Positions 17,568 through 26,237 of a DNA stretch of 64,000 bases are shown in pieces. The first letter of the stretch is position 1. Every line of letters starts with the position of its first letter. The DNA lies in NCBI GenBank assembly GCA_043497085.1, contig JBIEKI010000003.1; one strand, given 5' to 3'. The DNA is from Thalassobacillus sp043497085 (lineage in GTDB: Bacteria; Bacillota; Bacilli; Bacillales; Halobacillaceae). The translations under genes were made by a program, and so were the position numbers. Below the pieces are notes generated by a model. That model saw only the letters and a list, made by a program, of their open reading frames with translations. It ran no database searches and had not been told where the DNA came from.

Positions 17568-19154
17568 TTACAAAAATTGTATCAACATAAACCCTCCGAC
17601 ACCGGCAAGTAAACCATATAAAAGAGCCGGACCCAATGTCTTTCGGATAATGTCACCTTCCTTACCGGATAACCCAACGACCGCAGATGCGGCAACGACA
17701 TTATGCACACAAATCATATTTCCTGCCGCAGCACCGATCACCTGAACTGATAACACCACATCAGGGTTCAAACCGGTTTCATTGGCAATACTGTACTGGA
17801 TTGGCGAAAAAGTCAGGGTAGACACCGTGGCACTGCCAGTGATGAATGCTCCTAATTCACCGAGAAATGGGGCAACAAAAATCCACATCGGCCCAAAACC
17901 TTGTGCCAGGGCCTGTGCGATATATTGAGGCATGCTCATCAAATCATTCATATTCATTCCGGAATTCGTGAAAACCTGCACCAGTGCAAGGGTTGAAATC
18001 AAAGCAAGTCCCGCATTTTTAATCGAGCGGAGTGACTCTTTGGATGCTTTCTTAAAATTAGAAAACGACTTTCTTTGGATCAGTACAGCTAAAATAGCGG
18101 CCAACACCAGTACCGTTCCTGGCGAATATAGAAGCTGCCAGTCAGAAGTAATGCCCTCAATACCGAGAATATTGCTCCAAGTGAGGTCGATGGCTGTCAA
18201 TGTAAAATCTTTAACAACCGGAATAATGCGGGTGATTAACAATAGCCCTACTACAACCAAATACGGAGACCACGCTGTTACCAGACCCATCTTGGACTTT
18301 TTCGTTTCAGGCTGGAATCCTTCCTTTAAGGCATCTGTCCATTCTTCCTTTGGCAGCAGGATACCTTTTTTAGCCGTCAAAGTTGCTACGATAAGTCCGG
18401 TTAAAGAGGCTAGAATGGCAACGAATTCATGGCCGAACAGTGTAGCATAAAGTAGTGCGGATGCCGTATATGTAACCCCGATTAATAACGTCCATGGCAG
18501 CATGGCTACAGCATCTGTGATTCCTTTTCTTTTTCCAAAGAAAACAGTCAAAATAACAATCAAAATGAATGGAATGAACGTCCCCGCGAACATATCAATC
18601 ATAGCGATCTTGACACCGACGTTTTGAAAGAATGGAATATCTGCCCCTGGTATGTTACTTAACCCTACTTGAATTGGTGTTCCAACAGCCCCAAACGAAA
18701 CACCAGGACTATCAGCAATCAGCGCCAGGGCAGCCGCCGCCATCGGGTTGAACCCTAATGCTACCATCAGCGGGCCGGTAACTGCAGCGGGGGTTCCGAA
18801 CCCTGCAGCCCCTTCAATCAAAGCGCCAAATAAGAAAGCGACGATGATAACCTGGACGCGCATATCCCCGGAAATACTCCTGAACCCTTGATTGATCCGG
18901 TCGACAGCACCAGTGTGTCGAAGTGTATTTAATAGAACGATTGCTCCAAATAAAATCAATAGAATCGTAAACGCTTTATGTGTCCCCTGTAGTATAGAAG
19001 CGAGAACAACTTCTCCTTCCATCCCCCACGTAGTAAGCGCTAACAAAATAACGATAATTGCACTGAAAAACATTCCTTTGAGCGCAGACATCCTCAATAA
19101 CACCAGGAAAATAAATGGTGCGATAATGGCACTCAAAGCCACAAGCAACAACAT
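17568..19154 (-). CDS. lctP: L-lactate permease
   Basis: LctP/LutP-family permeases import L-lactate with protons. The 528-aa protein has about 13 to 14 hydrophobic segments and keeps family landmarks such as GAAGFGTPAAV, GAFITGSATVS and AAGNMICVHNVVAA. It lies upstream of lutR on the same strand, 71 bp apart, so the regulator may be co-transcribed. A promoter with a downstream LutR operator and cre-like sites precedes it, so lactate induction plus catabolite repression is expected. Confidence 0.94.
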   Translation of the reverse strand: MLLLVALSAIIAPFIFLVLLRMSALKGMFFSAIIVILLALTTWGMEGEVVLASILQGTHKAFTILLILFGAIVLLNTLRHTGAVDRINQGFRSISGDMRVQVIIVAFLFGALIEGAAGFGTPAAVTGPLMVALGFNPMAAAALALIADSPGVSFGAVGTPIQVGLSNIPGADIPFFQNVGVKIAMIDMFAGTFIPFILIVILTVFFGKRKGITDAVAMLPWTLLIGVTYTASALLYATLFGHEFVAILASLTGLIVATLTAKKGILLPKEEWTDALKEGFQPETKKSKMGLVTAWSPYLVVVGLLLITRIIPVVKDFTLTAIDLTWSNILGIEGITSDWQLLYSPGTVLVLAAILAVLIQRKSFSNFKKASKESLRSIKNAGLALISTLALVQVFTNSGMNMNDLMSMPQYIAQALAQGFGPMWIFVAPFLGELGAFITGSATVSTLTFSPIQYSIANETGLNPDVVLSVQVIGAAAGNMICVHNVVAASAVVGLSGKEGDIIRKTLGPALLYGLLAGVGGFMLIQFL

Positions 19155-19191
19155 AGCTGAAAACTCCCTTCTGGTTGATTACTAGTTTTCG

Positions 19192-19205
19192 ATAAAACGT
19201 TTTCA
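19192..19205 (-). promoter_or_regulatory. cre-like site in the lctP leader
   Basis: On the minus strand TGAAAACGTTTTAT matches the CcpA consensus at 13 of 14 positions. It lies 38 bp before the lctP start and downstream of the promoter, a roadblock position. A second match, TGAAAACACTTTCA, lies at 19292-19305 upstream of the -35 box. Confidence 0.6.
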
Positions 19206-19224
19206 AAGATAAATATAACTAATA

Positions 19225-19241
19225 AGGTCATCAGATGACCT
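19225..19241. promoter_or_regulatory. LutR operator before lctP
   Basis: AGGTCATCAGATGACCT is the reverse complement of the operator before lutA. It lies 14 bp downstream of the predicted -10 box, where a bound repressor would block early transcription. Confidence 0.85.
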
Positions 19242-19255
19242 GCTAACTAATCTAC

Positions 19256-19284
19256 ATTTTAATCTCATTTACGAGAAAACACAA
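19256..19284 (-). promoter_or_regulatory. predicted sigma-A promoter of lctP
   Basis: TTGTGT (19279-19284) and TAAAAT (19256-19261) are separated by 17 bp on the minus strand, about 100 bp before the start codon. The LutR operator follows directly. Predicted by eye. Confidence 0.5.
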
Positions 19285-19383
19285 GTTTTTTTGAAAACAC
19301 TTTCATATAATTAAACCATTTATTCTCCCGCCTCCTACTGCCGAACAAGGATGATCTGTTCTAATAAGCAATGACAATTTTAG

Positions 19384-19568
19384 CGAAACGTTTCACTTAT
19401 AATGAAGAGCAAAGCGGAAACTATCCAGCAACCACCACTTTTTGCTCAGTTATATCTTCCGAAAAGACTATTACAAAGGATTTATTTTTTTAATTTTCTG
19501 AAATTATTTCTTTTAGAGCATTTACGTTAACGCTGGATTTTTGTATACTCAACTCGAAACGTTTCACT
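19384..19568 (+). promoter_or_regulatory. promoter and twin GAAACGTTTC operators of the GH-like gene
   Basis: An identical 14-mer CGAAACGTTTCACT occurs at 19384-19397 and 19555-19568, each with the palindrome GAAACGTTTC. Between them lies a possible promoter, TTTACG (19521-19526) and TATACT (19544-19549), with 17-bp spacing, so the second copy overlaps the transcription start. The palindrome resembles LacI-family or CcpA operators. The regulator is unknown. Confidence 0.5.
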
Positions 19569-19592
19569 AATCCACCGAAAGGAAGTGACATA

Positions 19593-20945
19593 TTGAAGAA
19601 ATTCTTTTCCAGTATTTTAATTCTCATTGTTTTGGTAAGTATAGTTTTACCGGCAGGATCTGCAGCCCAACCGGCAAACAAAGGTAATGAGGTGGCTTTT
19701 TCTAAACAATTGAAAACGATTTCAAAACAAACCTACCGGTACTTTGAAGATTTTACAAATGAAGAAACAGGACTTACAGATGATGCTGTCAGATTAAACG
19801 ACGGTACAATTAAACCTCAAACGCATACATCTCCAACAAATATCGGAATGTACATGATGAGTACAATCTCAGCTCAGGAAATGGGTCATATTTCAAAAGA
19901 AGAAGCAGTTGATAGAATTCAAACCACCTTGAATACATTAGAAGGGCTCGAGAAATGGAACGGATTATATTACAACTGGTATAACACGGAGGATGGCTCG
20001 CTGATGACCGATTGGGGACAGTTCATTTCCACGGTAGATAACGGATGGCTGTCAGCAGGGTTGATTGTTGCAGGACAAGCATATCCTGAATTGAATGACC
20101 AGACCAGCAGCCTGGTAGAAGCTATGGACTACTCAAAGCTTTATACTCCTGAAGTCGGACAAATGAGAGGCGGTTATGATGTCGCAGCCGGAAGCTATAC
20201 TGCTCACCATTACGGAGCCTTTTATACGGAACCCCGTGTCGCGAGCTACATCTCTATTGGGAAAGGAGACGTACCGTCCGAACATTGGTGGAAGATGTAC
20301 AGAACCATGCCTGACAGTTGGGATTGGCAGGCTCAAAAGCCTGAAGGCTATCCAGTGACCTATGATGGAGTGGAAGTTTTTGAAGGTCACTACAGTTATA
20401 ATGGGAAAAAATATGTTCCAAGCTGGGGAGGAAGCATGTTTGAAGCATTGATGCCGCAGCTGGTTCTTAAGGAAAAAGAGCTGGGGAAAGATGCGCTCGG
20501 CCTCAATAACCAACGTCATGTCGATATTCAAATCGAGTATGCAGAAGAACAAGGGTATGAGGCTTGGGGCATGTCACCGGCTGCAACACCGGAAAACTAT
20601 TCTGAGTTCGCTGCCACACCTTTAGGAATGGATGGATACAAATCCGATGGTACCGTTACTCCACACGCTACATTCCTTGCACTGGAATACGCACCAATGG
20701 AAGCATTTGAAAACATTCAAGTGCTGAAAGAATTCGATATGTATGGAAAATATGGTTTCCTTGATTCCGTCAATGTTGAGACAGGTGAAGTTACGCAGGC
20801 CTATCTGGCATTAGACCAGGGGATGAGCATGGTTGCTATCGCAAATTACTTGAAGGATGGCGTTATCCGCGATTATTTCCACCAGGATGAAATCGGAGAA
20901 AACCCTGAGGAATTACTGATTAAAGAAGAATTTTCGATAAAATAA
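19593..20945 (+). CDS. secreted glucoamylase-like (GH144-type) glycoside hydrolase
   Basis: The 450-aa precursor has a signal peptide (about 1-28, cleavage after SAA). The mature part resembles the glycoamylase-like family (PF10091) found in GH144 endo-beta-1,2-glucanases and in cyclic beta-glucan synthases. Landmarks are EETGLTDDAV, SPTNIGMYMMS, NWYNTEDGS, the diagnostic PSWGGSMFEALMP near 275, TVTPHATFLALEYAP near 360 and YGFLDSVN. It starts with TTG after AAAGGAAG. It is a single gene with a strong terminator. A beta-glucan substrate is likely, but linkage cannot be read from sequence. Confidence 0.75.
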   Translation: MKKFFSSILILIVLVSIVLPAGSAAQPANKGNEVAFSKQLKTISKQTYRYFEDFTNEETGLTDDAVRLNDGTIKPQTHTSPTNIGMYMMSTISAQEMGHISKEEAVDRIQTTLNTLEGLEKWNGLYYNWYNTEDGSLMTDWGQFISTVDNGWLSAGLIVAGQAYPELNDQTSSLVEAMDYSKLYTPEVGQMRGGYDVAAGSYTAHHYGAFYTEPRVASYISIGKGDVPSEHWWKMYRTMPDSWDWQAQKPEGYPVTYDGVEVFEGHYSYNGKKYVPSWGGSMFEALMPQLVLKEKELGKDALGLNNQRHVDIQIEYAEEQGYEAWGMSPAATPENYSEFAATPLGMDGYKSDGTVTPHATFLALEYAPMEAFENIQVLKEFDMYGKYGFLDSVNVETGEVTQAYLALDQGMSMVAIANYLKDGVIRDYFHQDEIGENPEELLIKEEFSIK

Positions 20946-21024
20946 AATGCTAATTCGGCTTTCCTTTAGAATAGGGGAAGACTATGTTAGCATTATCAAC
21001 ACTATCGCTTAACAGAACCAAATA

Positions 21025-21064
21025 AAATGGCCAGACACTCTAATGATAGAGTACCTGGCCATTT
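21025..21064. terminator. bidirectional terminator
   Basis: Stem AAATGGCCAG / CTGGCCATTT with an inner ACTC / GAGT pairing. It lies between convergent genes ending at 20945 and 21068 and fits both. Confidence 0.85.
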
Positions 21065-21067
21065 AAA

Positions 21068-22051
21068 TTATGGTTTCATAATCAATTTACCCTTCGTTTC
21101 TCTTCCTTGCAGCTTACGATGTACTTCTGCTGCTTCTTCCAGGTCAAAGACTCCTCCGATTTCCAGCTTGACTTTTCCTTCTTCAATATAACCTAAAATT
21201 TCTTTCAGGCTTTCCTGGAACAAGGTGGGCTTTTTCATGATTTGCGGCAGGAAAAAGCCGACGACGGATTGGTTTTTCGCCATTAAGCTGGATGGATAAA
21301 AGTGGGGCTGTTCCCCGCTTGCGACACCATAAATGACAAGTCGTCCAAATGAGGCAAGGCAATCGAGCGTTTTATGAAAAACATCTCCACCTGCCATTTC
21401 CAATGCAACATCGACTCCTTTGCCATTGTTCAAACGGCGTACTTCTTTTTCCCAGCCTTCTTTCGTATAGTCGACAACTTCATCCGCACCGTATTCTTTA
21501 GCCAGTGCCCGCTTTTCTTCACTGCTCGCTGTACCGATCACTTTGCCTGCGCCGAAAATTTTTGCAAGCTGGACGGCGAATAACCCGACACCCCCTGCTG
21601 CGGCATGTACCAGGATGGTCTCTCCTTTTTCTAACCGTCCCATCGTTTTGATAATGTGGTAAGCACTCAATCCTTGCAACGGTATCGCAGCTGCATAGGC
21701 TTCATCAACGCCTTCCGGAATCGGAATAAGTCCCCTTTCATTCGCTATCGTGTATTCGGCATATCCGGTAGCACGTTCATCACCAACCAAGGTGACAACA
21801 CGATCGCCTTCCTTGAACAATTGTACTCCAGAACCTGCTTTAGCAATGACGCCTGCTACTTCTGAACCTGGTACGTAAGGCAGTTTCGTTTCCACCACAT
21901 ACTGGCCTTCACGCCTTGCGGTATCTGCATAATTGACACCTATCGCTTTTGTTTCAATCAATACTTCATGCTCGCCCGGCTCCGGAAGCTCCATATCAAT
22001 CAGTTCCAGTACTTCAGGACCTCCGAATTCTTTAAATTGAATTGCTTTCAT
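21068..22051 (-). CDS. NADPH:quinone oxidoreductase, MDR family
   Basis: This protein is a zinc-free medium-chain dehydrogenase/reductase of the quinone oxidoreductase (QOR/CryZ) type. The N-terminal GroES-like domain contains AIGVNYADTARREGQY and PGSEVAG. The Rossmann domain has HAAAGGVGLFAVQLAKIFGA near residue 150. The open frame runs to 22171, but this would add a basic non-homologous leader; the ATG at 22051, about 10 nt after AGAGGA, gives 327 aa. It follows the acyl-CoA ligase gene on the same strand, so a role in fatty-acid or enoyl reduction is possible. Confidence 0.88.
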   Translation of the reverse strand: MKAIQFKEFGGPEVLELIDMELPEPGEHEVLIETKAIGVNYADTARREGQYVVETKLPYVPGSEVAGVIAKAGSGVQLFKEGDRVVTLVGDERATGYAEYTIANERGLIPIPEGVDEAYAAAIPLQGLSAYHIIKTMGRLEKGETILVHAAAGGVGLFAVQLAKIFGAGKVIGTASSEEKRALAKEYGADEVVDYTKEGWEKEVRRLNNGKGVDVALEMAGGDVFHKTLDCLASFGRLVIYGVASGEQPHFYPSSLMAKNQSVVGFFLPQIMKKPTLFQESLKEILGYIEEGKVKLEIGGVFDLEEAAEVHRKLQGRETKGKLIMKP

Positions 22052-22109
22052 GACTACATCCATCCTCTGACTAGTTTTTTCTGCTTTCACTTCTGTTAGT
22101 TTAAAGGTG

Positions 22110-23726
22110 CTATTGCTTTGCTTTATTAACAGTTTCTTCACGTATTTTTCGCCGCAAGATTTTACCGACATTCGTTTTCGGTAGTTCGCTTCTGAATTCT
22201 ACCGATGCCGGAACCTTGTAGGCTGCCATATTGTCCCGGCAATATGCAATTAATTCCTCCTCTGTTGCTGATTTTCCATCTTTCAACACGACAACGACTT
22301 TCACGGTCTCGCCGCGATATTCATCCGGCATTCCGACCGCAACCGCCTCCTGCACGGCTTCATGCTCGTAAAGGATTTCTTCAATGTCACGCGGGTAGAT
22401 ATTAAAGCCGCCTGCAATAATCAAATCTTTTTTTCGATCGAGGATATATAAGTATCCTTCATCATCCACACGGGCGATATCCCCAGTGTAAAGCCAGCCA
22501 TCGCGCAGGGCAAGTTCCGTTTCTTCCGGCATATTCCAGTAACCTTTCATTATTTGAGGACCCCGCACAACCACTTCTCCGGTTTCCCCGACAGGAACCT
22601 CATCCATCCCGTTACTGACATCGACAATTTTATAATCGGTGGATGGAACCCCAATCCCGACACTTCCGGGTTTACGTTCACCGAACATTGGGTTGCAGTG
22701 AGTGACAGGTGCTGTTTCCGATAGTCCATATCCTTCATAAATACGGCCGTCTGTTTTCGACTCAAAACTCCTCATCAATTCCTGAGGCATCGGCGCACTG
22801 CCACTGTTGCAGACACGAATGCTGTCTATGCCATATTGCTCTGCTTTCGGATGACTGGTAATCGCCACATACATCGTCGGTACGCCCGGGAAGTAAGTTG
22901 GCTGCTCACGCTTGATCGTTTCCAGCACTTCTTCCAGCTCAAACCTTGGAAGCAGAATCATACTCGAGCCAGAGTGGATCGCCTGATTCATACACACCGT
23001 CATTCCGAACACATGAAATAAAGGTATAACAGTAAGATAACGTTCCTTTCCATGTTCAATATCATCTTTAAAATACTCATGCGTCTGAATCACGTTAGCG
23101 ACCAAGTTTCGGTGGGTCAGCATTGCACCTTTCGACCTGCCCGTTGTTCCGCCTGTATATTGAAGTACAGCGACGTCTTCAGCAGGATTGATTGTCACTT
23201 GTTTCGGCGGACCAGGTGCTGTCTGTAAAAACGTGGTGAATGCTATTTCTTCACCTGCAGGTTCATATTCTTGCGCAAAATCTACGACGATCACATGCTT
23301 TACCGGGGTATCTGCTTTGATTTTTTCAAAAACAGGTACAAGTGGAGCATATAGTACAAGTGTTTCCGCTCCTGAATCTGTTAAAATATGTTCAAGTTCC
23401 CGTCCTACCAGCATCGGGTTTACTTGAGTCACCACGGCACCTGTCATCAATGCTCCATAATAACTAATGACATAATGGGGACAGTTCGGAAGCATAATGG
23501 CGACCCGGTCACCTTTTTTCACACCGCGATCCTGCAGAGATGAAGCGAACGCGCTCGCTTGCATCCCTAATTCCTTATACGTGATCTTTTTGTCAAAAAA
23601 AGTGATGGCTGTGTTATCGGGAAAGCGTTCGACTGACCTCGTCAAAAACTCATTAAGAGCAATGTCCGGAATCTCAACTTCGCTTTTGATATGAGCCGGA
23701 TAATGCCTTTTCCATACTTTTTCCAA
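22110..23726 (-). CDS. long-chain fatty acid-CoA ligase
   Basis: The enzyme activates fatty acids to acyl-CoA with ATP, feeding beta-oxidation. It has the AMP-binding signatures YTGGTTGRSKGAML near residue 175, GYGLSETAPVTHCN near 325, YTGDIARVDDEGYL near 410 and GFNIYPRDIEE near 440, plus a C-terminal catalytic lysine in PKTNVGKILRR. The ATG at 23741 overlaps GGGGGG, so the TTG at 23726 (538 aa) is the probable start. A perfect cre site precedes it. It is LcfA/FadD-like; chain length preference is not readable. Confidence 0.9.
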   Translation of the reverse strand: MEKVWKRHYPAHIKSEVEIPDIALNEFLTRSVERFPDNTAITFFDKKITYKELGMQASAFASSLQDRGVKKGDRVAIMLPNCPHYVISYYGALMTGAVVTQVNPMLVGRELEHILTDSGAETLVLYAPLVPVFEKIKADTPVKHVIVVDFAQEYEPAGEEIAFTTFLQTAPGPPKQVTINPAEDVAVLQYTGGTTGRSKGAMLTHRNLVANVIQTHEYFKDDIEHGKERYLTVIPLFHVFGMTVCMNQAIHSGSSMILLPRFELEEVLETIKREQPTYFPGVPTMYVAITSHPKAEQYGIDSIRVCNSGSAPMPQELMRSFESKTDGRIYEGYGLSETAPVTHCNPMFGERKPGSVGIGVPSTDYKIVDVSNGMDEVPVGETGEVVVRGPQIMKGYWNMPEETELALRDGWLYTGDIARVDDEGYLYILDRKKDLIIAGGFNIYPRDIEEILYEHEAVQEAVAVGMPDEYRGETVKVVVVLKDGKSATEEELIAYCRDNMAAYKVPASVEFRSELPKTNVGKILRRKIREETVNKAKQ

Positions 23727-23748
23727 TATGTAACCCCCCATAAATTAA

Positions 23749-23762
23749 TGTAAACGCTTACA
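23749..23762. promoter_or_regulatory. perfect cre site before the acyl-CoA ligase gene
   Basis: TGTAAACGCTTACA matches the CcpA consensus at all 14 positions and is fully palindromic. It lies 22 bp before the TTG start, where bound CcpA would block transcription. Confidence 0.75.
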
Positions 23763-23925
23763 AATAAGCTGTTCATGTACCCTAGCAGTTACTTCCAACT
23801 ATATACCAATAGTTCAGAATATTCAATTAAAATAATCGGTAGTAAATATATACCAGAGCACGTTTATAGTTTTTTTGGCTCTGTTAAATCTCAGTGTTGA
23901 TTTTACAGTTAAAGTTCCCTTTACG

Positions 23926-24093
23926 TGAAGACTCAGTTTCGAGATAGTGGGGTCCGTTGCCATGAGATGAATGGGATGGTCCGGGAAACCACTCGCTTTC
24001 CTGCGGGGGACCTGGCAAGCTTCCTCGGGCTAAAGCCCTGTGGGATCTTGCCTACCCCCTTCTCCCGCGGGAGTCTCGCTGTTTCCCTGCCCA
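23926..24093 (-). repeat. dispersed intergenic repeat, copy B (inverted)
   Basis: Read on the minus strand this segment shows the same block order as copy A: GGGAAACAGCGAGACTCC, then GATCCCACAGGGC, GAGGAAGCTTGCC, CCCGCAGGAAAGCGAGTGG and TTTCCCGGACC, ending TCTCGAAACTGAGTCTTC. It is head-to-head with copy C. No gene is present. Confidence 0.75.
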
Positions 24094-24227
24094 TCCAGCC
24101 AGTTTTATACTAAACGGACCCTTCAAAAGGAGAAAGAGTGTAGTAGAAACCTTCATGTTGACGCATTTACAAAGGATATAAAGGTGCCAAAGTCTTCTTT
24201 CTATTATCATGGTCGATTTCCATAACG

Positions 24228-24410
24228 ATTTCGAGAATTTCCTATAATGGCAAGGGGCGTAGGGAAACGGTGAGACTCCTGTGGGAGCTGAGTGATAGGT
24301 GAGGCCCCGCAAGGCGAAGCCTGAGGAGACTCAGCACACGCCCACGGAAAGCGAACCGTTTCCCGGAGCCCCTAAACTCCGATATTATCTCGAAATCAAG
24401 TCTTCGACTT
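24228..24410 (+). repeat. dispersed intergenic repeat, copy C
   Basis: The copy shares GGTGAGACTCCTGTGGGA, CCCGCAAGGCGAAGCCTGAG, CACGCCCACGGAAAGCGA and GTTTCCCGGAGCC with copies A and B, and ends TCTCGAAATCAAGTCTTCGA. Together, copies B and C (23926-24410) are bracketed by inverted ends like those of copy A. Confidence 0.75.
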
Positions 24411-24495
24411 TACGGTCCTATTGTTGAATAACCCTCTTATAAAAAAACAATAACAAAGTTTAACAGAGGCATAGTTTTAATGGAAAAATATAAAA

Positions 24496-24524
24496 GCTGC
24501 AAGCAACTTAAGGTCACCTGCAGC
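24496..24524 (-). terminator. terminator of the sugar catabolic operon
   Basis: GCTGCA ... TGCAGC arms with partial inner pairing, then TTTTATATTTTT on the minus strand, just after the DUF624 stop codon at 24530. Confidence 0.65.
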
Positions 24525-24529
24525 AACGA

Positions 24530-25222
24530 TTATTGATTTAATTTTTTCGCTACTATTTTTAAATATAACCGATAGAATGCGGAGAAAGAAAGGAATGCAA
24601 GCAAGCTTCCACTAAACAATGGAATAATGATGGGGAAGATATAGAGACTGATATACAAAACCACTCCGCTGCTGATAGAGACAGCAAGAAATAATAGCGG
24701 GCTGCCTACCGTTATAAAAAAAGCCTGCCGTAACAGGCCGCGTAATTTTATATTATAATGAGCGCTGACAGAAAAGAAATTCAGGGTGAAAATGAACAAC
24801 AGAATTCCCATCACGACAAATAAGTTCATCAGCACTTCATTTCGACCAGAAAAATAATAAATATCAGCAAGCAGTATGCCCCACAACGCTACAAATACAA
24901 TTCCTGCAAGCAAGCTGGTCAGGTAGTTTTCTTTATAGTAGCTCACATATTTGCGGGGTTTCCTTTCCTCTTCGTCCTTACGCACCCATTCCCTTGCTTT
25001 GGCAAACATGGCCGTAGTTGCAGGGAAAAATAAAGGAGGCAGCAGTACTACCAGCGGAACTGTTAAATAAATTAGCTGATCAGAACTTTCTATATAGAAC
25101 ATGCTGATGAGAAGGAGGGCGATTGGCAAGTTGAAAACAACCCACTGTAAATTTACGAGTGAAAATCGCATGATCCACTCACTTACTGCATAGAGTCCGC
25201 CCATAAAACCTGTATTTTTCAC
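24530..25222 (-). CDS. DUF624 (YesL-like) membrane protein
   Basis: The 230-aa protein has about five or six hydrophobic segments and the DUF624 N-terminal pattern (MGGLYAVSEWIMRFSLVNLQW split over a helix). YesL-like proteins commonly accompany sugar ABC importers in Bacillales, but no molecular function is established. It starts with GTG, 6 to 9 nt after GGAGGG. It is the last gene of the operon, with a terminator behind it. Confidence 0.8.
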   Translation of the reverse strand: MKNTGFMGGLYAVSEWIMRFSLVNLQWVVFNLPIALLLISMFYIESSDQLIYLTVPLVVLLPPLFFPATTAMFAKAREWVRKDEEERKPRKYVSYYKENYLTSLLAGIVFVALWGILLADIYYFSGRNEVLMNLFVVMGILLFIFTLNFFSVSAHYNIKLRGLLRQAFFITVGSPLLFLAVSISSGVVLYISLYIFPIIIPLFSGSLLAFLSFSAFYRLYLKIVAKKLNQ

Positions 25223-25249
25223 CTTGCTCCCTCCTTCATGCCATCAACC

Positions 25250-26218
25250 TTAGACCCACCACATATCTGCCGGGGGTTCTTCGATATTGACTGCTTTCAA
25301 ATTTTTCACTGCTTGATTGAAACCTTCGCTGATCGACATGATCGGATCCTCATGTTCGATGGAGATGACATGGTCATAACCAAATGTTCGAAGGGCACTT
25401 ACAATATTAGACCATTCCTGGATACCGTGTCCATAACCGACTGATCGGAAACTCCACGCTCTAGTCTGAACTTCTCCATACGGTTGCATATCCGTAAGCC
25501 CGTACATGTTAACATTTTCCTGGTCGATATACGTATCTTTCGCATGAAAATGGTGAATGGCGCCAGCTTTGCCCAAAATTTTGATCGCTGCGACTGGATC
25601 GATCCCCTGCCACCACAGGTGACTTGGATCCAGGTTAGCACCGACAGCCTCACATGTTTCCTCACGCAGTTTAAGCATGGTATACGGCGTATGGACAAGG
25701 AAGCCGGCATGCAGTTCTAAGCCTATTTTCACGCCATGATTTTCAGCGAACTTCCCTTGCTCTTTCCAATAGGGAATCAACTTTTCCTTCCACTGCCATT
25801 CCAGGACACCCGAATACTCTCCCGGCCATGGTGTTACCGGCCAGTTAGGTGTCTTGTCCCCTTCTGCCCCGCCTGGTGTTCCGGAAAATGTATTGACGAC
25901 AGGTACATTTAGAAGCTGAGCCAGCTTGACGGTTTTCACAAAAATCTCATGAGATTCTTTTGCAAATGCTTCATCTGGTGACAATGGATTGCCATGGCAG
26001 CTGAAGGCACTGATGGTGAGCCCGCGGGAATGCACTTTCTCCAAGTATGCTTCCCGTTTCTCTTCGCTTGCCAACAACTCATCAACATCACAGTGAGCAT
26101 TGCCTGGATAACCGCCAGTTCCTATTTCAACTGCTTTTAATCCGGAATCCTGTATATGGTCGAGCATATCTTCAAAGCTCATATCTGAAAACAAAACCGT
26201 AAACACGCCTAATTTCAT
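25250..26218 (-). CDS. sugar phosphate isomerase/epimerase family protein
   Basis: The 322-aa protein is a TIM barrel of the AP-endonuclease-2 (xylose-isomerase-like) family. Candidate metal ligands lie in KIGLELHAG, NLDPSHLWWQGIDP, HHFHAKDTY and ISIEHEDP, the usual Glu-Asp-His-Glu set. It follows the two Gfo/Idh genes. Members paired with such dehydrogenases include inosose-pathway enzymes and enzymes that isomerise or cleave 3-keto sugars. The exact reaction is inference; the fold is clear. Confidence 0.85.
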   Translation of the reverse strand: MKLGVFTVLFSDMSFEDMLDHIQDSGLKAVEIGTGGYPGNAHCDVDELLASEEKREAYLEKVHSRGLTISAFSCHGNPLSPDEAFAKESHEIFVKTVKLAQLLNVPVVNTFSGTPGGAEGDKTPNWPVTPWPGEYSGVLEWQWKEKLIPYWKEQGKFAENHGVKIGLELHAGFLVHTPYTMLKLREETCEAVGANLDPSHLWWQGIDPVAAIKILGKAGAIHHFHAKDTYIDQENVNMYGLTDMQPYGEVQTRAWSFRSVGYGHGIQEWSNIVSALRTFGYDHVISIEHEDPIMSISEGFNQAVKNLKAVNIEEPPADMWWV

Positions 26219-26237
26219 ATTGCTTCTCCCCTATCCT

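Noticed and set aside
24052..24312. open frame spanning repeat copies B and C
   Set aside because: Its ends fall in inverted copies of the same repeat, and there is no ribosome-binding site; it is a by-product of the repeat.
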